From the NCBI GenBank assembly GCA_030609625.1, contig JAUWBX010000179.1, positions 1 to 5,559 on the forward strand: a stretch of DNA of 5,559 bases, written 5' to 3'. A model generated the notes under the pieces. It saw only the letters and a program-made list of their open reading frames with translations. It made no database searches and was not told where the DNA came from. The DNA is from Phycisphaerae bacterium. Lineage in GTDB: Bacteria; Planctomycetota; Phycisphaerae; Sedimentisphaerales; Anaerobacaceae. This document shows positions 1 through 4,839 of the stretch, in pieces; the stretch's first letter is position 1; every line of letters starts with the position of its first letter. A program made the translations under genes and the position numbers.

Positions 1-6
1 AGTCGC

Positions 7-411
7 TTAAATGGCCTGTGAGGCGTTTTCAGCTTTAAGTAATTCCATTACTCGATTATACCACCCTTCCTGCAACGAATTAGCGCACTTCATTGCCGAA
101 AAGAATATTACTACCGATGCGAGAACGGCTACAACTACTCCCACCTTGCTTACTCGAAAGTCGCACGCTCTCATAGGCCAGAGCAGATTTATCATTGACA
201 GGAGAAAACTTAACAGGAGCAACACAAATCCGACCACTGTATCAGACTTTTGCCGGATTAGGTTTTTTGCTTCCACTAAACTATAATCCCAATCTCGATT
301 CGCAAGTTCAACTACTTCCGGAATGGATATTAGGATCACCGCCTTAATCAGAAAAAATGAGGCTATAAGCACGAGCAACACTGCCGTTACCTGTATAAAA
401 GTGCGCACCAT
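7..411 (-). CDS. small three-helix membrane protein, function unknown
   Basis: A complete 134-residue reading frame with an ATG start. The start is supported by a GAGAGG Shine-Dalgarno stretch (plus-strand 417-422) five bases upstream. Three hydrophobic segments are visible, at about residues 5-29, 58-79 and 88-107. The roughly 28-residue polar loop between the first two holds NRDWDYSLVEAKN, and a short soluble tail follows the third. The first segment could be an uncleaved signal anchor. I recognise no family motif and no catalytic residues, so no function is assigned. It is codirectional with the PEP-CTERM gene to its right, but a strong terminator lies between them and it has its own TATAAT box, so it is probably a separate transcript. 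The stop codon lies at the very window edge, so any operon partner downstream cannot be seen. Confidence 0.72.
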   Translation of the reverse strand: MVRTFIQVTAVLLVLIASFFLIKAVILISIPEVVELANRDWDYSLVEAKNLIRQKSDTVVGFVLLLLSFLLSMINLLWPMRACDFRVSKVGVVVAVLASVVIFFSAMKCANSLQEGWYNRVMELLKAENASQAI

Positions 412-430
412 TTTAACCTCTCAAAAAACA

Positions 431-458
431 ACTGGATTATATTTCGTTTGTATCCAGT
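431..458 (-). promoter_or_regulatory. -10 box with flanking inverted repeat upstream of the small membrane protein gene
   Basis: On the minus strand a perfect TATAAT (plus 436-441) lies about 25 bases before the ATG at 411. No good -35 hexamer stands 16-18 bases further upstream. The box overlaps one arm of a 7-bp inverted repeat, ACTGGAT (431-437) and ATCCAGT (452-458), separated by 14 bases. Such an arrangement could be an operator for a repressor or activator. The -10 match is direct; the regulatory role is inference. Confidence 0.4.
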
Positions 459-504
459 ATTCCACAGTTTTTTTATTTTCCTCTTGTAATCCCCGCAAGC
501 GCAT

Positions 505-558
505 AAAAAAGCCACTGCGGTTCGGAGGGAGAAGATAAGCGAGAACCCGCAGGGGCTT
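505..558 (-). terminator. Rho-independent terminator of the PEP-CTERM gene
   Basis: On the minus strand, 32 bases after the PEP-CTERM stop codon, a long stem forms between plus positions 544-558 (AACCCGCAGGGGCTT) and 509-522 (AAGCCACTGCGGTT). It has one mismatch and one bulged base around a loop of about 21 bases. Minus-strand transcription then runs directly into TTTTTT (plus 505-510). The GC-rich stem ending on a U run is a canonical intrinsic terminator. Confidence 0.8.
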
Positions 559-589
559 GATGACGATATTTTTTTATATAGACACAAAG

Positions 590-1081
590 CTACACCATTC
601 TGCGTTTGCGGAGAAGCCAGCCGGAAAATCCTATGCCGAGGCTGCCAAGAATAACAGCGGAGGGGACGGGGACATAGGCTAATCCCGTAGTCCAGCTTGG
701 GCCGGACATAGAAAACAAGGCGCCGGTCTCGGCGTTAAAAACATAGCCGTTATTGTCAATAGCGTACAGATAACCATCATTGCTATTATAAGCTAATCCC
801 GTAGTCCAGCTTGGTCCGGACGTAGAAAACAGTTCGCCGGTCTCGGCGTTTAAAACATAGCCGTTATTGTCAATAGCGTACAGAAAACTATCATTGCTAT
901 TATAAGCTAATCCCGTAGCCCAGCTTGGGCCGGACATAGAAAACAGGTCGCCGGTCACGGCGTTAAAAACATAGCCGTTATTGTCAATAGCGTACAGATC
1001 AGCCAAGACCGATTCTGAAGCCAATTGAGCAACTACAAAGAACACCGACGTTGCCAATACAAGAATTGATTTCTGTTTCAT
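590..1081 (-). CDS. PEP-CTERM sorting domain protein with three 38-residue repeats
   Basis: This is a 163-residue exported protein, probably displayed on the cell surface or in the extracellular matrix. Residues 1-27 form a Sec signal peptide (MKQK, hydrophobic core, SVLA before Asp28). Residues 29-66, 67-104 and 105-136 are repeats of the pattern LYAIDNNGYVFNAETG, then LFSMSGPSWTTGLAY, resembling single blades of a beta-propeller. Three blades are fewer than a closed propeller needs. Residues 137-163 are a PEP-CTERM-like tail: VPVPSA, a hydrophobic helix, and a final RKRRMV. In known systems an exosortase cleaves at this motif; no exosortase is in the window. I chose the start at 1081 because a GGAGGT ribosome site stands six bases upstream and a promoter lies at 1127-1155. 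The longer frame starting at 1165 would begin upstream of that promoter. The binding target or function is unknown. Confidence 0.88.
   Translation of the reverse strand: MKQKSILVLATSVFFVVAQLASESVLADLYAIDNNGYVFNAVTGDLFSMSGPSWATGLAYNSNDSFLYAIDNNGYVLNAETGELFSTSGPSWTTGLAYNSNDGYLYAIDNNGYVFNAETGALFSMSGPSWTTGLAYVPVPSAVILGSLGIGFSGWLLRKRRMV
674..997 (-). repeat. in-gene tandem repeat, 114-base unit, 2.8 copies
   Basis: Three tandem units (884-997, 770-883 and a 96-base partial copy 674-769) encode the protein repeats of the PEP-CTERM gene. By eye the two full units differ at about 8 of 114 positions, and the third is equally close. Such nucleotide identity points to recent duplication or ongoing recombination between units, so copy number may vary between strains. 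Confidence 0.88.
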
Positions 1082-1087
1082 TATGAC

Positions 1088-1093
1088 ACCTCC
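1088..1093 (-). promoter_or_regulatory. ribosome binding site fixing the PEP-CTERM start
   Basis: The minus strand reads GGAGGT six bases before the ATG at 1081, a perfect Shine-Dalgarno core. It decides between this start and an upstream in-frame ATG at 1165, which would add 28 residues in front of an otherwise normal signal peptide. Confidence 0.85.
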
Positions 1094-1126
1094 ATTAGTG
1101 TTTTTGAACTCCTCGATACTAATGTG

Positions 1127-1155
1127 ATTATATCCTCCTGAATGTTGCCAGGCAA
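1127..1155 (-). promoter_or_regulatory. sigma70-like promoter of the PEP-CTERM gene
   Basis: The minus strand carries TTGCCT (plus 1150-1155), a 17-base spacer and a perfect TATAAT (plus 1127-1132). Transcription would begin near 1120, giving a leader of about 40 bases. The -35 hexamer is part of an 11-base palindrome (TTGCCAGGCAA on the plus strand, 1145-1155) that could be a protein-binding half of a regulatory site. Confidence 0.65.
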
Positions 1156-1174
1156 GTAAAATCAAGGATAATTA

Positions 1175-1203
1175 TTGTCGTTTAAGCCCTCAAGAATTAC
1201 AAT
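1175..1203 (+). promoter_or_regulatory. sigma70-like promoter of the orphan membrane protein gene
   Basis: TTGTCG (1175-1180), a 17-base spacer and TACAAT (1198-1203) give a plausible housekeeping promoter diverging from that of the PEP-CTERM gene. The start site would fall near 1210, leaving a leader of about 57 bases before the ATG at 1267. The match is 4 of 6 and 5 of 6 to consensus by eye. Confidence 0.5.
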
Positions 1204-1266
1204 ACAGGCCAAAGTAATATCTTGAATAAGCTATTCAGCAGCGGTTGGATGTGAGGATTTGAGGCC

Positions 1267-1980
1267 ATGGCAAAGAAGCGGACAAAAAACGAAGTTAGCA
1301 AGATGAAGAAATCTATTAAAAAGAGCCAAAAAAACGATGAAAATAAGGTACAATTGCAGCACGTCTTAGACGACTTAACCCTATTTAAAGAGGAAATCTC
1401 GAAAGAAGACCAAAAATTCTTGGCTGAGATTGCAGCTAAAGTAGATAACCTTTTAAAGAACCATTCCAACAGAGCGCGCTTTGAACAGCATTGTCGGGAT
1501 TTTCGTGATGGATACGAAGCGTATGGACAAGGCCAAGATTTAGGATACTATCGCCGCTTTGTTACGGGCGAACCTGCACTGAATGACCAAGAAGCGCTTG
1601 CCAGATGTTATGTTCTATTGGCGGGAGTTCACGATTGGCTGCTTCCGAGCTTCCCCCCAATTTACGCCAGTATTTGGCCTTATTTTTTGCAAATAGTTGC
1701 AGGTATTATTAGTGTCAATGTTGAAGATGAACGAGGATCTTTCACAACGGCTCTCGACTATGTGAAAACTGACCTTGCCAGAACAAAAGGAAACAAGCGA
1801 TCTATAATTGCCTGGATAGCCGAAGTAATTATCGCTCTTGCATTGCTCGTTATATGTTTATATTTCTTTGGCGTAGTCACAGGAATTTTTGTTTTTGCGG
1901 CGCTGCTTACCATTTTTCATTTATTGGGATGGCTCAAGCCAATTAAAGAATTTATTTACAGCATATTGTCGCCCAGGTGA
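1267..1980 (+). CDS. orphan protein with lysine-rich N-terminus and C-terminal membrane hairpin
   Basis: A complete 237-residue frame of unknown family. Residues 2-28 are extremely basic (KKRTKNE, KMKKSIKKSQK) and resemble a nucleic-acid- or membrane-surface-binding tail. Residues 28-65 are charged and likely helical or coiled coil. A soluble middle region (about 70-175) holds DFRDGYEAYGQGQDLGYYRRF and a WLLPSFPPIY stretch. Two membrane helices follow at about 180-200 and 203-223, then a short tail. There is no signal peptide, so both ends are probably cytoplasmic. The ATG is preceded by GAGG only two bases away and by TGAGGA about nine bases away. A second ATG at residue 13 has no better site, so the start is moderately certain. 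Its AT-rich codon use differs from the GC-richer genes downstream, which fits an accessory or transferred gene. I assign no function. Confidence 0.75.
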   Translation: MAKKRTKNEVSKMKKSIKKSQKNDENKVQLQHVLDDLTLFKEEISKEDQKFLAEIAAKVDNLLKNHSNRARFEQHCRDFRDGYEAYGQGQDLGYYRRFVTGEPALNDQEALARCYVLLAGVHDWLLPSFPPIYASIWPYFLQIVAGIISVNVEDERGSFTTALDYVKTDLARTKGNKRSIIAWIAEVIIALALLVICLYFFGVVTGIFVFAALLTIFHLLGWLKPIKEFIYSILSPR

Positions 1981-1982
1981 AA

Positions 1983-2055
1983 ACCGTCCATGGCGTTGCA
2001 ATCCCGCAAGCAATATTTAATACGAAGGAACTAACAACGCCCTCCAAAAAACGGT
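1983..2055. repeat. nested inverted repeat after the orphan gene
   Basis: GGCGTTG (1992-1998) pairs with CAACGCC (2035-2041), and further out ACCGT (1983-1987) pairs with ACGGT (2051-2055). The enclosed loop is about 36 bases. No T run follows, so this is not a standard intrinsic terminator. It may be the relic of a small palindromic element. Pairing is seen directly; any role is unknown. Confidence 0.35.
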
Positions 2056-2065
2056 GAAAATAAGG

Positions 2066-2094
2066 TTGACATTTCCACGCGATTGTGTCATCAT
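2066..2094 (+). promoter_or_regulatory. sigma70-like promoter upstream of the aldo/keto reductase homologue
   Basis: A perfect TTGACA (2066-2071), a 17-base spacer and CATCAT (2089-2094) lie about 100 bases before the ATG at 2194. The transcript would begin near 2101, so the palindrome chain at 2096-2163 would be largely inside the 5' untranslated leader. Confidence 0.6.
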
Positions 2095-2095
2095 A

Positions 2096-2163
2096 TTTGG
2101 TAGCTACCGAACCCCACGTAAAACGTGGGGCTAAATATATTTAGCCTGCGGTTTCACCGCAGG
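2096..2163. repeat. chain of four abutting palindromes, REP-like, in a 5' leader
   Basis: Four palindromes follow one another with almost no gap. TTTGGTAGCTACCGAA (2096-2111) contains one wobble pair. Next is the hairpin CCCCACGT-aaa-ACGTGGGG (2112-2130). Then comes GCTAAATATATTTAGC, a perfect 16-base palindrome (2130-2145). Last is the hairpin CCTGCGG-tttca-CCGCAGG (2145-2163), followed by TTTT. The arrangement resembles dispersed REP-type units. The last hairpin plus TTTT could also act as a weak terminator or attenuator before the gene at 2194. All pairings are read directly; repeat-family membership is inferred and needs a genome search. Confidence 0.7.
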
Positions 2164-2193
2164 TTTTGACCCTCGAATTAAAAAGGAGAATCT

Positions 2194-3366
2194 ATGAAAA
2201 AGGATAAGTTTTCACGAAGAGATTTCATGCGTAATACTTCTCTTGTGGCTGCGGGGACAATCGCCGGTGCGCTGGCTAATGAAGGACAGGCTGCAGGCAA
2301 GTTCGTCCATACGTCAAAGGTTCTGAATTTCCACCCCAAGATGACCTACCGCCGAATGGGCAAAACAAACCTGATGGTCTCCGAGGTCAGTCTGGGCGGC
2401 CACTGGAAGAATCGCAACGCCGGCCGATACTGGGACCACTTCGCCAACGAGGAAGTGCCGGATGACGTCGCTAAGAACCGCACCGATGTTGTCAGCGCCA
2501 GCATCGATTCCGGCATCAACTACCTGGACATCACCACCGCGGCTGAGTGTTTGTGCTATGGTGTGGCCCTTAAAGGTCGCCGCGATAAGATGTATGTCGG
2601 TGCCGATATCCACAACCTCGGCCCGCGCGGATCCAATCTCTGTAACGTTAAGGACCAGACCTTCAACGTAGATACATGCCTGCGTCTGCTGAAGACCGAC
2701 TACCTCGACATCTGGCGTCCCCAGGCCAAAATGGCGGGAAAACTCGGAACAAATCAGCTTAATACCGACCCCGAAGTGGAGTCCTTAATCGAGACCTTCC
2801 AGAAGCTGCGTAAAGCCGGCAAGGTTCGGCATCTGGGTATGTCCTGTCATAGCCGTCCCTGGTTCGAGCACGTCCTTAACAAGTATCCCGAGTTCGAGAT
2901 GGTAATCTTCCCCTGCAGCGCAAAGACTAAAGCAAAAGGCCAGTCTCCGGTAGCCGGTAATATTGAAGAGACCAATCCGGGTCATGGGTCCGACCAGACG
3001 CAGGGTATATTCGAGGTTGTTCTCAAGCGGGATGTTGGGGTTGTTACAATCAAGCCATACTTCGGCGGCAGCCTCTTCAAGGACAGCGACGGCAAAGTCA
3101 GGTTCCCGGTAATGGGCGTAGGCAGTAAGACGGAGAATGACCTGGCCCGGCTGACGCTCCAGTGCATCCTTGCGAACGAAGCCATCACAGCCGCAGTGCC
3201 GGGGTTGTCAACGGTCTATGAAGTTGAGAACGCCGCTCGCGCCTCGTACACGCGTTCGCTTGGAATCTCGGCGGCGGATAAGGAATGGCTGATGGATATT
3301 ACCGAGCAGCAGTGGGCTAATTTGCCTAAGGAATACGAGTGGCTGCGCGACTGGGAAGTCGTTTAA
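2194..3366 (+). CDS. Tat-exported aldo/keto reductase family protein with degenerate active site
   Basis: This 390-residue protein has an AGGAGA ribosome site five bases before its ATG. Residues 7-14 (SRRDFMRN) and the hydrophobic stretch to about 34 form a twin-arginine signal, so it should be exported folded. The AKR barrel starts at MTYRRMGKTNLMVSEVSLGG (50-69). It continues with DSGINYLDITT (105-115), GKVRHLGMSCHS (209-220), VGVVTIKP (281-288) and a cofactor-binding-like AAVPGLSTVYEVENAARA (333-350). Asp112 matches the catalytic Asp. The usual Tyr five residues later is Ala117. The TK after the third strand is replaced by AD (Asp138), and the usual His strand end reads LDIWRPQ. So Tyr, Lys and His seem lost, judged by eye alignment. 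It may be an exported oxidoreductase with altered chemistry or a binding protein. The DUF1080-cytochrome gene downstream suggests a carbohydrate context. Confidence 0.88.
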   Translation: MKKDKFSRRDFMRNTSLVAAGTIAGALANEGQAAGKFVHTSKVLNFHPKMTYRRMGKTNLMVSEVSLGGHWKNRNAGRYWDHFANEEVPDDVAKNRTDVVSASIDSGINYLDITTAAECLCYGVALKGRRDKMYVGADIHNLGPRGSNLCNVKDQTFNVDTCLRLLKTDYLDIWRPQAKMAGKLGTNQLNTDPEVESLIETFQKLRKAGKVRHLGMSCHSRPWFEHVLNKYPEFEMVIFPCSAKTKAKGQSPVAGNIEETNPGHGSDQTQGIFEVVLKRDVGVVTIKPYFGGSLFKDSDGKVRFPVMGVGSKTENDLARLTLQCILANEAITAAVPGLSTVYEVENAARASYTRSLGISAADKEWLMDITEQQWANLPKEYEWLRDWEVV

Positions 3367-3440
3367 AGCTTCTAACAAAATGAATGTTTGCTCTTATTGT
3401 CATGCTACGTAGCGAGCTACTTCGCAGAGTAGTGTTTGAT

Positions 3441-3518
3441 TATTTAAGAAAATCTAAAACTCCATTTTCCGTCCCGAGAAAATCGGGACTGCGAAGGATG
3501 AACTGATTTTCTTAAATA
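3441..3518. repeat. MITE-like palindromic element 1
   Basis: Perfect 14-base terminal inverted repeats, TATTTAAGAAAATC (3441-3454) and GATTTTCTTAAATA (3505-3518), enclose a central hairpin GTCCCGA-gaaaa-TCGGGAC (3471-3489). The element is 78 bases long and carries no gene. The nested layout is typical of small non-autonomous elements or structured intergenic repeats. Confidence 0.7.
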
Positions 3519-3522
3519 GTTC

Positions 3523-3633
3523 CTGTTGCGGAAACAGTATTTGTCATTCCCGCGAAAGCGGGAATCCAGCTTTTTCGCTCTGGACCCCTGCTTCCGCAGG
3601 GGTGACATCGTCAGTTTTTGTTTTCCGCAACAG
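3523..3633. repeat. MITE-like palindromic element 2 with ATTCCCGC-type core
   Basis: Outer arms CTGTTGCGGAAACA (3523-3536) and TGTTTTCCGCAACAG (3619-3633) pair with one bulged base. The core at 3542-3607 begins TGTCA and ends TGACA. It holds two hairpins, ATTCCCGC-gaaa-GCGGGAAT (3546-3565) and ACCCCTGC-ttcc-GCAGGGGT (3584-3603). Between them CCAG (3566-3569) pairs with CTGG (3580-3583). The core resembles the widespread ATTCCC-N-GGGAAT repeats known from many bacteria (for example dRS3-like repeats of Neisseria). Its translation gives the SRFRGND-type peptide often mis-annotated as a protein. Confidence 0.8.
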
Positions 3634-3752
3634 ATACTAAATAATATATGCCTGTCTCGGTTTGGCCGCTCGTCTCTGCAAAGCGCTTCGCCGAAGCAGG
3701 AAGCTAAAACGGGCCTAACCTCAATTTTGCATAACTCTATTTGATCTAATAC

Positions 3753-3758
3753 AAGGAG
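3753..3758 (+). promoter_or_regulatory. ribosome binding site fixing a GTG start
   Basis: AAGGAG stands seven bases before the GTG at 3766. No ATG lies near it in this frame, and the residues after GTG give a normal basic head followed by a hydrophobic signal segment. This supports GTG as the true initiator. Confidence 0.8.
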
Positions 3759-3765
3759 AAAACCA

Positions 3766-4812
3766 GTGCGCTCGAATAATCGAACTAATTTATATCTTGC
3801 GGGGGGAATACTTGTTTTTGCAGCTTTTGTATGTGTGTTCACTGTTTGTTTTGCAGATGAGTCGCAGGCTGAAAAACCGGATGGGAACAGCAAGTGTTAC
3901 GTTTGTCATCCCGACCTGAAGACCGAGGAGCTAACGACAAGTCACCTGGATATGGATGTTACCTGTGACGAATGTCACGGCCTGTCAACTGAGCACATGC
4001 ACGATGAGATGCTGATGACCAAGCCCGACCTTCTGTTCGGCCGGGCAGAGGTAAATAAGATGTGTTCGAATCCTTCGTGTCACAAGCCGGGCGCAGAACG
4101 CAGTGTTTATGGTCAACATGACCACAGGGAACCTGTGGCGGTGGAGGACTTTTTCGAGAAATGGCGCGGCCGAATGCGTCCGAACGGCCGGGCCGTTACA
4201 CATGATTCGGTCTGCACGGACTGCCACGGTACACACAACATAACCGAACCGATAAACCCGTCCGAGGATGAGCAAGCTGCCGAATGGATTGCCGCCTTCA
4301 ACGGCCGTGACCTTGCCGGCTGGCAGCCTTCGGGCAACGCTTCCTGGACAGTTAAGCGAGGCCGAATCATTGCGAGACCCGGGGCAAACGGCAAAGACGG
4401 CGTTCTTTGGACCAAGGCTGAGTATGAGGACTACCTGCTGGCGGTAACGTTCCAAGCCACGTGGCCCATCCACGCTGGAATCTGGCTGCGAGGTGCAAAC
4501 TCGGAGCAAGGGGTGCGAATTGAGATATTCGACAGTCAAAAGTCCATAGCCTTTACCGGCAGCGTTTGGGTGCAGGGAAAGGGACTGGCCCTGGTGAACC
4601 TGCGCGAGGATATTGTGGACCGCGAGGGCTGGAATACTCTCTCGGTCAGGGTCGAGGGCGATAGAATCCAGGTCTGGCTCAATGGAGAGGAAATCGGCGT
4701 TGTCCGGGTGACTGGGCCTGCGAAAGGGAAAATCGGGCTGTATATCGAGGGGCACCCCGCTGATTTGCATGTCCGCGAAGTGCAAATCCAAAAGCTGCGT
4801 AAAGCAGAATAA
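3766..4812 (+). CDS. multihaem cytochrome c fused to a DUF1080 (3-keto-disaccharide hydrolase) domain
   Basis: This is a 348-residue exported protein starting at GTG. Residues 1-30 form a signal peptide or anchor (basic head, hydrophobic 9-29, CFA before Asp31). Residues 44-154 hold four haem-attachment motifs: CYVCH (44-48), CDECH (67-71), CSNPSCH (100-106, the rarer CX4CH spacing) and CTDCH (150-154). Many spare His are available as axial ligands (60, 77, 79, 118, 120, 146, 157). From about 172 to 345 comes a DUF1080-like jelly-roll: AAFNGRDLAGW, WTVKRGRIIARPG, LWTKAEYEDYLL, HAGIWLRG, and a late GKIGLYIEGHPADLHVREVQI. In Bacteroides, members of this family cleave 3-keto-glycosides. The fusion therefore suggests an extracytoplasmic enzyme or binding domain tethered to an electron carrier. 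Haem motifs are certain; the hydrolase activity and substrate are inferred. DUF1080 domains may also be non-catalytic. Confidence 0.9.
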   Translation: MRSNNRTNLYLAGGILVFAAFVCVFTVCFADESQAEKPDGNSKCYVCHPDLKTEELTTSHLDMDVTCDECHGLSTEHMHDEMLMTKPDLLFGRAEVNKMCSNPSCHKPGAERSVYGQHDHREPVAVEDFFEKWRGRMRPNGRAVTHDSVCTDCHGTHNITEPINPSEDEQAAEWIAAFNGRDLAGWQPSGNASWTVKRGRIIARPGANGKDGVLWTKAEYEDYLLAVTFQATWPIHAGIWLRGANSEQGVRIEIFDSQKSIAFTGSVWVQGKGLALVNLREDIVDREGWNTLSVRVEGDRIQVWLNGEEIGVVRVTGPAKGKIGLYIEGHPADLHVREVQIQKLRKAE

Positions 4813-4839
4813 AAAGTACCTAATTTGCCAACAATAGAG

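Larger units (their letters stand above)
3367..3765. other. gene-free spacer of 399 bases between the two exported-protein genes
   Basis: No convincing coding region is present. It holds a 10-base perfect palindrome GCTACGTAGC (3404-3413) extended into a weak hairpin, two nested palindromic elements (3441-3518 and 3523-3633), and a small hairpin GCTTC-gcc-GAAGC (3685-3697). The only clear expression signal is the ribosome site of the gene at 3766. I find no strong promoter and no hairpin directly followed by a T run. Whether the two flanking genes are cotranscribed through these repeats is therefore open. Confidence 0.7.

Noticed and set aside
11..286. 91-residue plus-strand frame
   Set aside because: It is antisense to the small membrane protein, which has the better ribosome site and clear membrane helices.
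323..587. Short frames on both strands between the small membrane protein and the PEP-CTERM gene
   Set aside because: They overlap the terminator hairpin and the promoter of the small gene, and have no family features.
1082..1165. 28-residue N-terminal extension of the PEP-CTERM protein
   Set aside because: The promoter at 1127-1155 lies inside it, the shorter form has a perfect GGAGGT site, and the signal peptide starts naturally at 1081.
1197..1469. 90-residue minus-strand frame
   Set aside because: It is the antisense shadow of the lysine-rich start of the orphan gene; its Phe/Leu-rich look comes from reversed Lys codons.
2145..2167. Terminator of the orphan gene at 1267-1980
   Set aside because: The hairpin plus TTTT is terminator-like but lies downstream of a strong TTGACA promoter and next to the next gene's ribosome site. 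It is better described as part of the leader palindrome chain, with attenuation as a possibility.
3404..3433. Intrinsic terminator after the aldo/keto reductase gene
   Set aside because: The hairpin has a 3x3 internal loop and is followed only by TGTTTGATT, with no proper T run.
3526..3744. 72-residue plus-strand frame in the spacer
   Set aside because: It is fully explained by palindromic element 2 and has no ribosome site or recognisable domain.
3444..3893. 149-residue minus-strand frame containing an SRFRGND-type peptide
   Set aside because: It is a translation of the palindromic repeats and of the antisense of the cytochrome signal peptide. This peptide is a known artefact of the ATTCCCGC repeat.
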